A stretch of DNA of 64,000 nucleotides, taken from contig CM055106.1 in NCBI GenBank assembly GCA_029204225.1, positions 4,438,858 through 4,502,857 on the forward strand. Reading direction: 5' to 3'. Positions 20,278 to 32,059 of this stretch are shown here, piece by piece; the stretch's first letter is position 1; each line of letters begins with the position of its first letter. Source of the DNA: Diphasiastrum complanatum. Taxonomy: Eukaryota > Streptophyta > Lycopodiopsida > Lycopodiales > Lycopodiaceae. A model generated the notes under the pieces. The model worked only from the letters and a program-made list of their open reading frames with translations. It did no database searches and was not told the origin of the DNA. The translations under genes and the position numbers were made by a program.

Positions 20278-23200
20278 CTAAGGCTCGTCAGAGTCATGGT
20301 AGGATAAATCATCCGAATCTGTGGACTGCAGATCCCATGGGTCCGCAGATGAATCGGAACTGGAGGGAGCCATATGTCGTGGTGTGGCCCTGGCTCTACT
20401 GCGTGCTCTGGATCCCTGCTGCGTGCCCTGGCTCTGGACCACCCCCCTCGCCCTGCCTCTACCTCTGCCTCTGCCTCTGCCTCTCTCCCCTCCTCTGGCC
20501 CCCATCTGGCTGCCCCCAGCCCTGTGTCTACTCCGTCGTGCCTGTGTGTCAGGTGGCCGTAACCCTACGCCCTGGGATGGCCTTACCCACTGTGATGATG
20601 CCTGGCCGACGACTGCCTGTGATGCTCCACTCCTGTCTACAAAAAGAGTACTCAGCCCCCCCCTCCTAGAACCTCTAGGTCTCCCCCTAGGCCTACGTGC
20701 AGGAATGGCTGGCTCCTCCTCTGTCTCTGCATCAGGGTCCACCAGCAGGTCAGCCAGGTCATCCCCCTGTGCCTCCGCCCACATCTCCTCGTCCTCCTCT
20801 GTATCTCCCTCAACCCACTCCTCCTCCTCCACATAGTCTGCCCCGAGCATCTCTCCACCCTCCAAGACCTCGTCATCTCCCTCCTCAGCCCTCTCCCTCT
20901 GCCTCTCTGTCCTCCTCTGCCGCCGTAAAGCCCGTGCGTCAGCCTGTGCCTGTCTGTAGAGCTCTCTATGGATCTCATCATCCATCTCCTCCTGTGTGGG
21001 TGGTGCCCGAGGAGCAGCAGCTATCGAATCCACCAAGCAAGTGTCGGGGTCCACCTGCAACCAAAAACAATACATTGTTGTTAGGTAGGTATTGTGCAAC
21101 TCACTGCATATTTTGAAAGCAAATCAATTCATCAAAGCATACCAAGAAAAAAGAGATGATGATGTGACTCACCTCGAGCATCTGACCCTCTCCTCGTGTG
21201 CGCCTCAGCATACGGCCGTTGGTGTTCACAAACACCAACCGCCTACACTGCTCGATGGACAACCTGTCCCTCTTCTGCGTGTGATACAAGGCCCAGGTGC
21301 TCCAATTCCGCTCACAAGCTCCTGCAGAACAGTCCTGTGCAAGGACTCTCTCAGCCAATCGCCTCAGGTCACCTGTGCTGCGCCCGTGGATGCACCACCA
21401 TGTAACGGGCCTCAGCTGATCCTCCCTCCGCCGACTTTGCTCTCCATCGAAAGGAAACTGGAAGCGCTCAAATGCGAGCAGCTGGCTTGCAATGTTGGCC
21501 AGCATCGGACCTATTGGCAAAAGGAAAAACATGGCACATGTAAGACCCCTCAAATTCAGACACTACCAATGAGTACAATACTGCAGTAACATTGCTACCA
21601 AATGATTTCTCACATGTACCTGGTCCGGGCCATACGCGCTCCGTGTACTCCACCCATCCCCGGTGCAGCTCCGGATCGTCCCTCTCTCGTGTAGAGCGCC
21701 ACAAGGGGTGTAACATGTGGGCTACGGCGTGGATGGGTCGGTGGAAGTAGTCCCATCTGGCCTCCCAGATGCGTGAGATCTCGCGCCTCCTGCAGCAGAC
21801 AAATTACAACAATCACTAAACCATAGCATAAAAGAAACGCATCAGACTCGAGTGAGAAACAACAAACTAGACACTGAAGAGTCATACCTATGCTCGTCCA
21901 AGGCTGACAACAGAATCCCCTTGCCGATGCGCTCCATGAACTCGTAAATGAGACCGAGGGTGCACCCCTCACGGTCTACCAGACGCAGCACTCTGTAAAT
22001 GGGTAGTAGGATCCCACTAATCTCCTCAGCAGCTCTCCAGAACTCGTCGCCGTACACAGTGGACTGGAAAAATGCCGAATGGGGGAGGTCTGTAAAGTCC
22101 CAGAAGGCCACGCTGGAAACCATCCGCCGCAATGCATCCTTCACCACCACCAATCACTCTAGCACCAAGAAGTAAAACGCAAAGCGTGTGGGTGCGGGCT
22201 TCTTCAGGTTTAGGGTGGAGAAGGTGCGGAACAGGGCCAACACACGCCTCTTCCTGGTGACAAAAGTGACCAGGCGCATGGCCGTAGAAGTGATCTGCAA
22301 CACAAACACCCAGTAAAAAAGTTTAGACAATAGTTGAGACATGGTTAGCAGCATCGAAGGAAGAAAGCATAGCAAATAGAACAAACTATACCTCTCTGAT
22401 CCATGGAAGCGCACATAGGTCATGGATGAGCAAGTCTATGCAATGTGCAGCACAGGGTGTCCACACAATGCTGGGGTGCTCCCTCATCATAATCTCGCCC
22501 ATCTGCTTGCAGTTCGAGGCGTTGTCGGTGACAACCTGAACCACGTGCTCATCTCCGATGTCAGCTATAACATCTCTAATGACCTCCCATATGAAATCGA
22601 CTGTGATGGCGTCACCACCTCGAGTGGCATCCACGCCACGTAGGAATACTGTGCCAAGCGGGCAAGAAACCAAGACATTGATGACGGATCGCCGACGAAT
22701 GTCGGTCCATCCATCGCTCAGTATCGTGCATCCATACCTGTCGCAAAACACCCATTAGCTACATGCAAAAATTACGGCACCAGTAAATCCTAAACACATG
22801 CAAAGAGATTACAAAGACAAGTTACTTACTGCTGCCAAGCTGAGCGAATGGAACTCAACTCCCGCGTGATGGTCTCCTCCTCCTGACGAAGCAACCTCCC
22901 TCGTAGTGCCTCTCGCCTGGGAGGTGTCCATGTAGCATCCACGGCCGCCATCTGTGCACCGAACTCCCTGAACACCCAAGTGTCAGCAACAGCAAAGGCA
23001 ATGCCGCACTCGTAAAAGAACTGGCCACACAGTCGAGTGCAACGGGCCTGCTGCTCTCTTTGCCAGCCGCATCGATCAAGGGTCTGCTGCCTGGGCCTAA
23101 CCCCTCTCTGCTGTGTATATGGTGCTCGTGGTCTGGCATGCCCAACGGATGGCTGATCTGTGGGTGTGTCACTCTCTCTGGCAACATCTGCCGAAGCATG

Positions 23201-23827
23201 TGGTGCATCTGCTGCTGAGGAGGAGGGTCGAGAAGCACCCGCTGCTGCTGAACCAACATGCTCATCTGATGGTCCTGCTGCTGCTGCGGATGGAATTAAA
23301 GGTGCTCTACTGGGCCTTGCACCTGAACCATGCTCTGCCCGTGCTGTACTGGGCCCTGCAGCTGTACCATGCTCTGCCCGTGATGTACTGGGCCCTGCAC
23401 CTGTACCATGCCCAACCCATGATGTACTACGCCCTGCAGCTATACCATGCCCTGCCCGTGATGTACTGGGCCCAATATCCATGGTAGGCCCTGCCTGTCT
23501 GCCTGTGAGCCCTCCTGCATGCATACCTGTAGCTGCTCCTGCTGCCTGTCCCTGTCTAGAACCCTGTGATGCAGTACCGAACCCGTACATGGTAGACAAC
23601 CTCTGCAGATCCTCATCAGAAATCCTGGGGCAATCAGATATGCCCAATGTCCGCCCATCTGGCCCTCTGACCCGCAGCAAGTGAGCCCTAACCCTGGTGA
23701 GTGATCCCGTGAAGTGACCACCGCAATGCAAGCATCTCCATCTGCGGGTGCCTGAGCCATGGTGTGTGCCCACATCCCCGTCGGTAAGCTCAACCTCGGC
23801 CCAAAGGCCTCGGTCCCGCACTGGCAT
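20278..23827 (-). CDS. hAT transposase (BED finger, DUF659, hAT dimerisation domain); one premature stop
   Basis: Six exons: 23827-22830, 22737-22392, 22294-21888, 21789-21620, 21510-21173, 21054-20278. All introns are GT-AG and phases agree, giving 1012 codons. Domains: BED-type zinc finger (C32, C35, H49, C66); a Gly/Ala/His-rich linker with 13-residue repeats; the catalytic region with SDGWTD (D341) and VTDNASN (D404), then WTPCAAHC; and the C-terminal dimerisation block with TWWCIHG and ERNWSTW (E707), the usual third acidic residue. The tail (754-1011) is acidic and Arg/Gly-rich. Codon 495 is TGA (22154-22156), followed in frame by homologous sequence; CGA to TGA by CpG decay is the simplest explanation. 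Start at 23827 follows a plausible acceptor near 23848, so a 5' UTR intron is likely. Role: cut-and-paste transposition in the nucleus. Confidence 0.88.
22154..22156 (-). other. In-frame TGA in the hAT transposase
   Basis: It lies in exon 3 between FYFLVLE and LVVVKDALRR, both of which fit hAT transposases, so it is a point lesion rather than a true end. Confidence 0.75.
23302..23475 (-). repeat. 39-bp minisatellite in transposase exon 1
   Basis: TGGGCC recurs at 23311, 23350 and 23389, with diverged units at 23428 and 23467. The units encode 13-residue GPSTSRAEHG-like repeats. The period is a multiple of three, so unit gain or loss keeps the frame. Confidence 0.8.
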
Positions 23828-24779
23828 CGTATCAACACGACCCTAAACCTGCAAACAACAAATAATCAGGCAAACGTTCAGTAGAAAAAAAAATACATTG
23901 CATTGAACAACATTACCGAGCTCAAATAGAGCTCAAAATACCAGAGCATACATCAGAACGATTCCAGTTCACACATTATATCAAGTGCCAAAGAAGAACA
24001 TGAGATTAGGGCGTGGGATAGAATAATTTCTGTATGAGGGATAACAGGTGACTGACGTTAGCGTCGGAGTCTGTGCAGGCATAAAGGAGTGCAGTGTGGG
24101 CCTAAACCGCGCCCCTAGCAGATGTTTGCACGATGGTCCACGCCTAAACCCTAAAAAGTATGGAATCAGGGCATGAAAATTGAAATTTGTGATACGGACG
24201 TAGACGGGCGGAACGGAGGTCATAGGAGTCTGTGCAAGCATGTGGAAATGCATTCTAGGCTCAGACATCACCTCACTCGGTTTCCAACAAGCCATTCTGT
24301 GGAAATGGCCAAAATACACAAGCATTTGGAATGTGGTGTTCAAATCTCGCTAGGCGTGTCGTGACGGCTGAAACTGATGCTGTAAAAATCACTGTGGGCG
24401 TGAAGAAAGGTGGTCTAGAGCCAAACTACGCTCGATTTGGTTGCCTACAGGTCAATGTTAACAATTGCAATAATCAAGCCTACACTTACCAAATATCGAA
24501 ATTTGGTCGTTTCGCTCTCCACGAAGCTCGGACCCACCCAGCACCATGCACACCAACTCCGTATCGTCGAGTAGATGCCTGCCAAGTATTCACTTGCGAA
24601 GATTGGACGCCCACGGCTCTCAGAAAAAAAATTTGCCTCCTCCACTGCTGGCGCGGTTCTGTGCGCGAGGAGGAGGCCGAAAATCAGGTTTTTTTTTTTT
24701 TTTTCTGCGATTCTGTCCACGATTCGCTGCAGCGAATCGCGATTCCCGAATCGCGATTCGCTACAACTATGCTTTGACC

Positions 24780-25129
24780 CAAAAGGTCGAGATTTGTGTA
24801 ACCATGGGTATTTAGTTATTTAGGCCATCTTAAGTTTGTCTTAAGTTCAGTTGGACCCAATTTTGGCCATGTACTGACTCGTGGGTCCTTAGGGGTCTAA
24901 TTTTGTTTAGGGGCCCTATCTTGACTTTTGGGAGTGCCCTACATTTAGTAAGTGGTTAACCTTAGGATTTGGTGGCAATTGGTCACATCCAGGTAGAGTA
25001 CTTAGATGCTCATTGTGCATTCCATTTTTACAGTTTGGCTAAGCATTGCTCTCCATTGCTCTTGTTGCTGGTTTCTCTCTCTCTCTCTTAGAGTTGGGCG
25101 CCCAGCCTCTTCTCTCTTGCTTTCCTACA
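24780..25129 (+). repeat. LTR, remaining 350 bp
   Basis: The continuation of the LTR begun at 19604. It ends TTTCCTACA directly before a primer site. It contains a CT-rich stretch and GGGCGCCCA. Confidence 0.75.
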
Positions 25130-25141
25130 TGGTATCAGAGC
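25130..25141 (+). other. Primer binding site
   Basis: TGGTATCAGAGC immediately after the LTR end. It shows a plus-strand LTR retrotransposon whose 5' LTR hosts the hAT. Confidence 0.93.
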
Positions 25142-25552
25142 TACCGGATCTGTAGCAAGCTTGTTTGTTGGCGCCCAACCAGAAGAGGAGCTTCTCTGCT
25201 TTTTGTTGTGAAATTTCAGCATCTTGCTGATCTTTTCAAGTGGAGTTTGGATCAGCTTTTTTGTCTCTTTTCAGGTTGAAAGAGGGCGGCCATCAGAGAT
25301 CTTGGAGGAGCAATTTTTGGCACCCAAAAATCAGAATCTCAAATCTGATTTTTATGCAATCAGTTTTCAGCAAGTTTTGTTTGGAGGAGGGTGTCTCCTT
25401 ATCTTGCTGTATTTGTTTTCAGGTTTGCATTTGTGTAGGAGGGCACCCAAAATTCAGCAAACCCTATTCAGGGTTAGGTCAACTTGTGGCTGGAAATTTG
25501 CAGATTCTCAGCAAGTAGTAGCCATCCCCATACATTTAGGACAACCCTAATC
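25142..25552 (+). mobile_element. LTR retrotransposon leader, interior otherwise lost
   Basis: It contains TTGGCGCCCAACC and T-rich leader sequence. No gag domain follows, so the element is truncated soon after its leader. The end point is approximate. Confidence 0.5.
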
Positions 25553-27055
25553 TTCAAAAGGTTATCACATCCTAATGCCATTCATTAACTGCCAAATTAT
25601 CGCTGATTTGCTCTCTGTCTTGACCTGACATTACTTTCTCTGTCTTCATGACCCTTAGCCTTCGGACATTTTCTTGAAACTTAAGGCAGAGATACATGGG
25701 CATCTTTTTTTAACATGATATAATAAGATACATTTCATTAGTACAATATGGAGGAAATTACCATTTTCATGAAACTAATTGACAATTATCGATACTATTG
25801 TCCATCAGAGTCACTTATGAGTATTGCTATTTAACAAACTTTCTAAAAATAGTAAAAACATTGAAAATAGCTCTAATTACATCAAATATTGGTGTATTAT
25901 CATTCTTTTGAAAACTGAATTCAAGTTTGAACTTTGAAATTTTCCTTAACAACCTGCATTAAAAACATCTCTTGGCTGCCTAGAAAGGATTCATGGATGA
26001 AAAATTTGATGACAATTTCAAACTTCCAAACTGTTGTTAGCAGCACCTGTTTTCAAGGCTCTGGAGAGTAAGATCACCTTCAACTGTGTTGCTGGCAATC
26101 TTCAAACCCACCCCTCTGCTATCTAAGAGATTTAAATAGTTCATCACCAGCAGCTTCCTGTGAGTTTGCTTTCTCTCTTTCTCATAAATTTGATATTTGA
26201 TTTAATCTTCAGTGACAGAGGAATCTCAAGAACCTTTCAAGGATGAAGTGCTGAAAGATTCCAAAAAGAGAGTATAGTTTGAAGAGTAATTCCACCTCAA
26301 ATCTTGGAAAAGAAAAGAAGAATATTGGCATCTTGAACTTGTTGAAGGAATGAGTAGTTCTCTTGGTCGCAGGATGCAGGAAGTAGAGACTTGGAATTAT
26401 AGAGAGGGAAGTTTCTCTATGTCTCGTGAAGAAACTAATGAATGGCTTTTCTTTTTCCAATGCTATTTTTATATCCTGATTCATTCAAGGGTAAGAGTTT
26501 ATGTTAATGCATTAGAGACCTTTTTGTATGCATGTAAATTGGAGAGTGTCAAGTCGCCGTAAGATTCCAATAATATAAATAAATTTGGACTTTGTGCTTT
26601 CATAAGGTTTCAAATTATTCAATTTTTGAAACCACGCCCAAATTTTGACCTAGTAGCTAAAAGTTCTACCAACACATAGCAATGTTTTATACCAAAGCAA
26701 AAGACTGGTGTGTTTAGTGGAAAACATTATCTGATCCCGACCTAACTTGGACCCCAACCACATTTGGTACTGAAGTTTGAGAGCCATTCCACTTGACAGC
26801 TCCAATCCCAGATCTTCAATGGGATATCTTGCAATCACACATAATAGATTAATGATTATTACAAACCAGACGAGGATCATCTTTGAGCCTTACAAGGCCT
26901 TATATGTGAAAGTGTCAAGTCAATATGGTAACAGAATTTGTCATGCCTGTCTTGCTTTTATCATAGTTATGATCAGAAACTGACTGTTTAGCTGTGTGCT
27001 TATGATTAGCAGGTGAATTCGTTCCTTCCTGAGTTGTTTCGAGTAGAACTTGATT
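25553..27055 (+). promoter_or_regulatory. Upstream region and probable 5' UTR of the RS2Z gene
   Basis: No coding gene seen. A 3' splice acceptor (TTAGCAG, ending at 27012) lies 43 bases before the ATG, so the 5' UTR is probably spliced. A TATA-like TTTAAATAG at about 26131-26139, followed by a donor-like CCT|GTGAGT near 26160, is a candidate first exon. This is inference from signals only. Confidence 0.35.
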
Positions 27056-29031
27056 ATGTCTCGGTATGATGATCATGATGCTCCAACTCGCCTTTATGTG
27101 GGACGAATTTCAAAACGTACACGCAGTCGAGACTTGGAACACCTTTTTAGCAAGTATGGAAGGTAAATCTTTTGTCTTTTGGTCCGTCTTTTACATCATC
27201 ACTAAGCATAATGTCACTCTTATAAGCATTTGGTAACAAAACACAGGTGATAGTGTTCTTATCGCTTTTGATTCTGCAGTTTGGAAAGAACTGTGGCTTA
27301 CAATTACGTCTCAAGCGGAACTTATTTCATTCAAACAGCCTCTCCTCACTCATTCAAATTTCTGGCTTCCCTCTGTAGTACACTCTTACTGGGAAATGTA
27401 GGCAGTCATCATGTCATGGCTTCTGAAGCTTTTAGATGATCCTGAAATCTGCAAATCTTGGCAATATATCGTGCCTCTATGATATGTCAGGAATCCAGAG
27501 AAACCTGTTAGTAGGGCTAAGTCAATTTGCATGATTTTGTTGAAGGTTGTTGGGTTCTCGCCTGGCCAGGAGGTCCGCTGGTAAAGGGTGGCCTTGTTGG
27601 TGGCCCTTGTGAAGGACAAGGGAGACCTGCGAAATAAACGTGCTTCTGTATCTGTAATTTTACGTATATGGATTACCGAGGGTGGAAGTGAGATTTGATG
27701 CAAGTGATTCGCGGTCTATCGTGACATGCCTTGATGTGACGAGATTCTCTTTGTTTCACTCCTTTACGCAGAATTCGAGAGGTGGATGTCAAGCACGACT
27801 TTGCTTTTGTTGTACGTTTGTCCTCCCCACTCAAATTAGCTATTTGCAATTTTGATTTTCTGTTTTCTTGTTGAAATCACAAAACGTTGCACTGATTGAT
27901 CCTTATTAGTCTCTTTTGATGAGTATCTAAGTGTTTCCGTTTTCTTTGATCGATTCCTATTCTAATTGACCCTTTCAATTGGAATATCTTCCTCTTTGCT
28001 TTGACTGTCAATTGACACAGGAGTTCAGTGACCACCGTGACGCAGACGATGCAAGACATTATCTGGATGGTAGGGAGTTTGAAGGGAATCGCATTGTGGT
28101 AGAGTTTGCTAGAAGGGTGAGAAACTTATTTTAAAAAATCTTGAGGCATGGTCTGGATAAGTCCTTTGTTTTTCTTTAATGCAGATATTATGTATGGTTC
28201 AGTCACTTTTGCTTTTGGAGTTATTTTGCAGCTTGGAAATTCCTGTGTTTCACTCGTGTGTTTGAAGATGTCTTCATTTCAAATCAGGTACTTTTTGTAT
28301 TTCAGTATTGAGGTTTATTCTAATTGCAAAACCTCATGCAGGAATCCCGACGTTCAGGAGGTACCCGTGAGTATCTAGGTAGAGGGCCCCCTCCTGGCAC
28401 TGGTCGTTGTTACAACTGTGGGAATGAAGGCCATTGGGCCCGTGACTGCACGACTGGAGATCAGAGGGATAAATGCTACCGCTGTGGTAAACGTGGACAC
28501 ATAGCACGTAATTGTCGAAATAGTCCTCATTCCTCTGATAGGTATTTATCCTTTGTAAGTTTAAATATGGAGACTTGAAGCGATGTGAGTTGCTCTGTTC
28601 TGAATGATGTGACTGTGGTCGTCTGCATGATTATGCTTGAATGTGGTGTATTCAGGTCAGCTCATCGAAGAAGTCGAAGCAGGAGTTTGAGCAGGAGTCG
28701 CAGCTACAGGTACTTGGTTATTATTGCTTCGCAACTTAGGACTATCTTTTCACAAAGGTAGTGTTGGTAACTTAGTTCTGCATTTGTGAGCTTGTTATGT
28801 GATACATTGTTCGCCTACAGTCATTCACCAAGAAGATCTGATCGAAGTCCAGCAAAAGAAACAAATGAGCGGCCTAGGCGAAGCAGAAGCCGCAGTTTGA
28901 CCCCCCGTCCTGTACTTGATGATAGTAGCCTAAGTAGGTCTGCTAGCCCAAATCAAAGTGAAAGTGAAAGTCCAGAAAGAAAGGAAAATGAGAGTCCAAG
29001 ATCTTCTGACGTTCAGAGTGAGAGTCCTTGA
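27056..29031 (+). CDS. RS2Z: RS2Z-type SR splicing factor (RRM, two CCHC zinc knuckles, RS domain)
   Basis: Exons 27056-27162, 27772-27811, 28021-28116, 28342-28541, 28656-28709 and 28821-29031, all introns GT-AG, giving 235 residues. The RRM has RNP2 LYVGRI (13-18) and RNP1 HDFAFVEF (44-51). Zinc knuckles are C104-C117 ([14 protein letters not shown]) and C126-C139 ([14 protein letters not shown]), and an RS/SP-rich tail starts at about 150. This order (one RRM, two knuckles, RS then SP region) defines the plant-specific RS2Z class. These nuclear proteins bind pre-mRNA and recruit spliceosome parts. The start is [16 protein letters not shown], matching the family's short N-terminus. The protein is somewhat shorter than Arabidopsis RS2Z32/33, mostly in the tail. 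Intron 1 (609 bases) is the longest and could host alternative splicing, as is known in this family. No lesion is seen; a functional host gene is likely. Confidence 0.95.
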
Positions 29032-29400
29032 AGAAAAGATTATTGATCCAGATGACAGGCTCTGCAAATGCTCGATGAAGTTCTTAAGGAAAGATTTAGG
29101 TTGCAAGTTCTTGCTAGTTAAAACCATTCTAGTTTTGAATTATCTATTTGTAACCTATTTGAGAATTGTCCTTTGTTGCTTAACCTCTGTAAGTGGTTTG
29201 GCTTTAGGTAAGCATGAGAGAATAGTGGATTCATGTGGACAGTGATCCATGTTAATCACTTAAATCATCTTACTATGCGCTAGAAGTTACTATGCCCTTT
29301 TGCTAACTTAGGAATCTTGAAAATTGTTGACTTTTACACACTTCAATTCACATGTTTAATTTCAAACCTTCCCTTTTGTCAATAAAGTCTTTAGATCCCA
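29032..29400 (+). terminator. 3' UTR with candidate poly(A) signal
   Basis: AATAAA at 29381-29386, about 350 bases after the RS2Z stop codon, is the first clear match noted. Other plant near-matches could serve instead. Confidence 0.35.
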
Positions 29401-31950
29401 TTTTTCATACAAGGTTGGCCGAGATGAGGTTTATACGTACGTACATTTTGTGCTTGGTTGAAAGAGTGAAATTGTGGTGTTCACTCTCCCAAGCTGCTCA
29501 GATATTCAAAACATTGTTGGCTCAAATCTGGTACAAAGTAGTGGTTCTTCCACGGTTGTATCTGGTATGGTGTTAAGCCAATCTAACAATACACCTTTGG
29601 CTTGAGGTACGAATCGAAGAAATTCTCCAATAGAGAGATTCTACAAAGAGAAGATATAGATGCAAAGGCTGCATCAATATATAAGAAGGTGAGGTTTGTT
29701 CCTCCTTTGAGAAAAGTTTCCAATAAAAATTGGAATGTTTCCAAGAGAGTTTTTAATTCATGTTCTTTTGAGCTAAACTTATGTGGTAAGATCTGAAATA
29801 GCTACAAAAATGTAGGGATAGATAATTATCGTCTTAGGTAATTAGCTTATTCATGTAGCATCTATGTATAATTCTCTGCAGATAGGAACGCTCACTCATA
29901 CCTAAAATTTGGATACACTTGATGACATCGTAATCAATCACTAGAATGCCAAAGTTAGTATGAAATTATCTTTGCTACCCATCAGCATCAAGATTCTGCG
30001 TTCACAAAGAAATTCGTTGAGAATCTTCTACATTACATTTAATTAAAGTCCAGTTCTAAAGTCAGGATTCTGCAGATGCTCAATGAGTAACATGTATGGT
30101 GTTCTAGTAATTTTTGATGCTAGTAAAACTGCCGATCATATTGGTTACAGGATGTATTCTAAACAGGCTGCATTATTTTCTCATTATGTAGCCCATACAG
30201 TCAGACAACAAAGCAAGCATGTGTGGATACTCTTGGAAATTTTAGCATTGCATTTCAAAACAACAAACAAAACTTTCGTAAGGGAGGTGAAAATAACAAT
30301 GTGTGTTTAGCTGAAAAAGTCTTTTACTGGCTGTTACTATACACCCAAAGAACTCAGTTCTTTGATTTATCCAACCAAGCCTTCATATGCTAGATGTTGA
30401 TAAATTATGACCAGTATTCTGGAAGGTCTTGATCTGGGAATCGTAAGACTAACTGAGTATCTTGAATGTGGGTAAACAAAGAGCAAAGAGCTAAATGGAA
30501 ATTTTTTGTCATGATCTGTCGTCCCATTCTTCTTAAGACCAAGTAGAGAAATAGTTTGTCATTAAGACCTTAGCAGCTGATATGAAAATAGTCCATCGGA
30601 GATAAATGCAAGGAATGAAGAATTTGTTTTTAATATTTTCAATTTTATAATAGTAACAACAAAGGACCTCTCTTTGGATGGAATGGCCCTTGAATTGGAG
30701 AGTAATAAATTTACCCAAGGAAATTGTGTTATTTGTTATTTTTTGTTGTGTAGAGACAAATTTTCCATTTACTAAGGGAGGACAACTAAACCATTCTAAC
30801 ACTAGGTCTCTCCAAGGTTTTGATCTAGACACATCCTAGTGTAAACTAACATTGATCAAGTAGATCGGTGACATTCTAGGGGCTTTACTGTAATCTAGTT
30901 ATTCCATCTTAGTTTTTTACACAAATGAGCAATACATTGATTTTAGCATACTAAATTTCAATAAGATGAGCATCGATATGTTTATATAGGAATATCAACA
31001 AAAACAAAAAGTTTATTCTCAAAAGGTACATATGCATTCAAGACATCATATTCACTAGCAAAGGTATTTTAGAGGCGTACATTTTCTTCAAATTCTTCAT
31101 CGTCATCATCCTTGAAATCTACAAGGTCTGCATGCTCATCTTTTTGTGAAGGTTGATGCTCTATAGAGGCAAACTAAAAGTTTTCACATTAAAAAATGAG
31201 AGCAATTTAACAAAAACATCATCATGTTCTATATTACAAATACAAGTTACACGTAGAAAAAATACATACGATTACTAGAATAACATTTATATACATATTA
31301 TAAACCCTCTTGTACGTGAGTTGGACTTCTCAAAAATCATGTGTGGTCGTCATGGTATCTCATTTTTAATTATGATGGCTATGAAGTTTGTACAAAAGTA
31401 TTGTCACTATTTATTGTCCAAATGTAATTTTATGTAATTTTTTATTTTTAATTATGTAGAGATCTGCTAGTTAAAAAAGATCATTTTAGGCTAAACATAG
31501 GTATTATAAAAAATAAACAAGTGTATGGTCAATGAATGGAGCTAAAACAATGTTTAAGATGTGCTATATAGATCCGAGGATCGTGTATAATAACCACCTG
31601 GTCAGTATAGAGCTAAAACACAATTCGATGTTATATTTGTCATTTTACTTCACTGCATTCAACATCTTACAAAAATCAATAACAAGTGCATACAAAATTG
31701 TGTTGAAAATAAGTTGCTTTTTTGTGATTTAAGCTTTATATATTTTATTTTGATGATGATAGCTTCCTTTTAGATATTCTACATAATCTACAATGTTATG
31801 GTGAAACTATTTTTCTAACATTTGGAAATGTGGCAATGAATACATTTTTTAATCATGTAAACAAGTGATTGTTAAATTTCACACGTGTGGGAGTGCCCAA
31901 AAGTGTGATTATGATCTCCTAAGACTTGGTGATTGCAAAAAAATCAAGCA
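29401..31950. other. No supported gene; AT-rich intergenic
   Basis: No recognised domain. One minus-strand stretch (31165 down to 31068) reads SIEHQPSQKDEHADLV, then an Asp/Glu run and a stop, after an acceptor-like TTTTAG. It could be the last exon of an unidentified gene or TE, but no partner exon was found. Confidence 0.3.
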
Positions 31951-31959
31951 TAGATTGAA

Positions 31960-32059
31960 ATCCAAGATCTATCTCACAAATTTAAGGCAAGAGCACAATG
32001 TAACATGCAAATCCAAGATCTATCTCACAAATGGCAAGAGCACAATGTAACATGCATAT
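31960..32059. repeat. Short tandem duplication, about 50 bp
   Basis: AATCCAAGATCTATCTCACA and GGCAAGAGCACAATGTAACA occur together twice in succession. The units differ by a small indel. Confidence 0.85.

Larger units (their letters stand above)
19654..24771 (-). mobile_element. hAT-superfamily DNA transposon, near-complete autonomous copy
   Basis: The ends are CATAGTTGCAGCG (left) and, read inward from the right, CATAGTTGTAGCG, with exact 8-bp duplications CTTTGACC at 19646-19653 and 24772-24779. Inside both ends lie overlapping GCGATTCG / CGAATCGC words and then a poly(T) run, as expected for subterminal transposase-binding sites. The element is 5118 bases and carries a six-exon transposase gene on the minus strand. 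It inserted in an LTR. One in-frame stop interrupts the transposase; otherwise the reading frame and splice sites are consistent, so decay is slight. Confidence 0.93.

Noticed and set aside
20321-20836. Plus-strand frames over the hAT 3' end
   Set aside because: Antisense shadows of the transposase's acidic, Arg/Gly-rich tail; the minus frame has the domains and splice sites.
23113-23684. Plus-strand frames rich in repeats
   Set aside because: Antisense of the 39-bp minisatellite in transposase exon 1.
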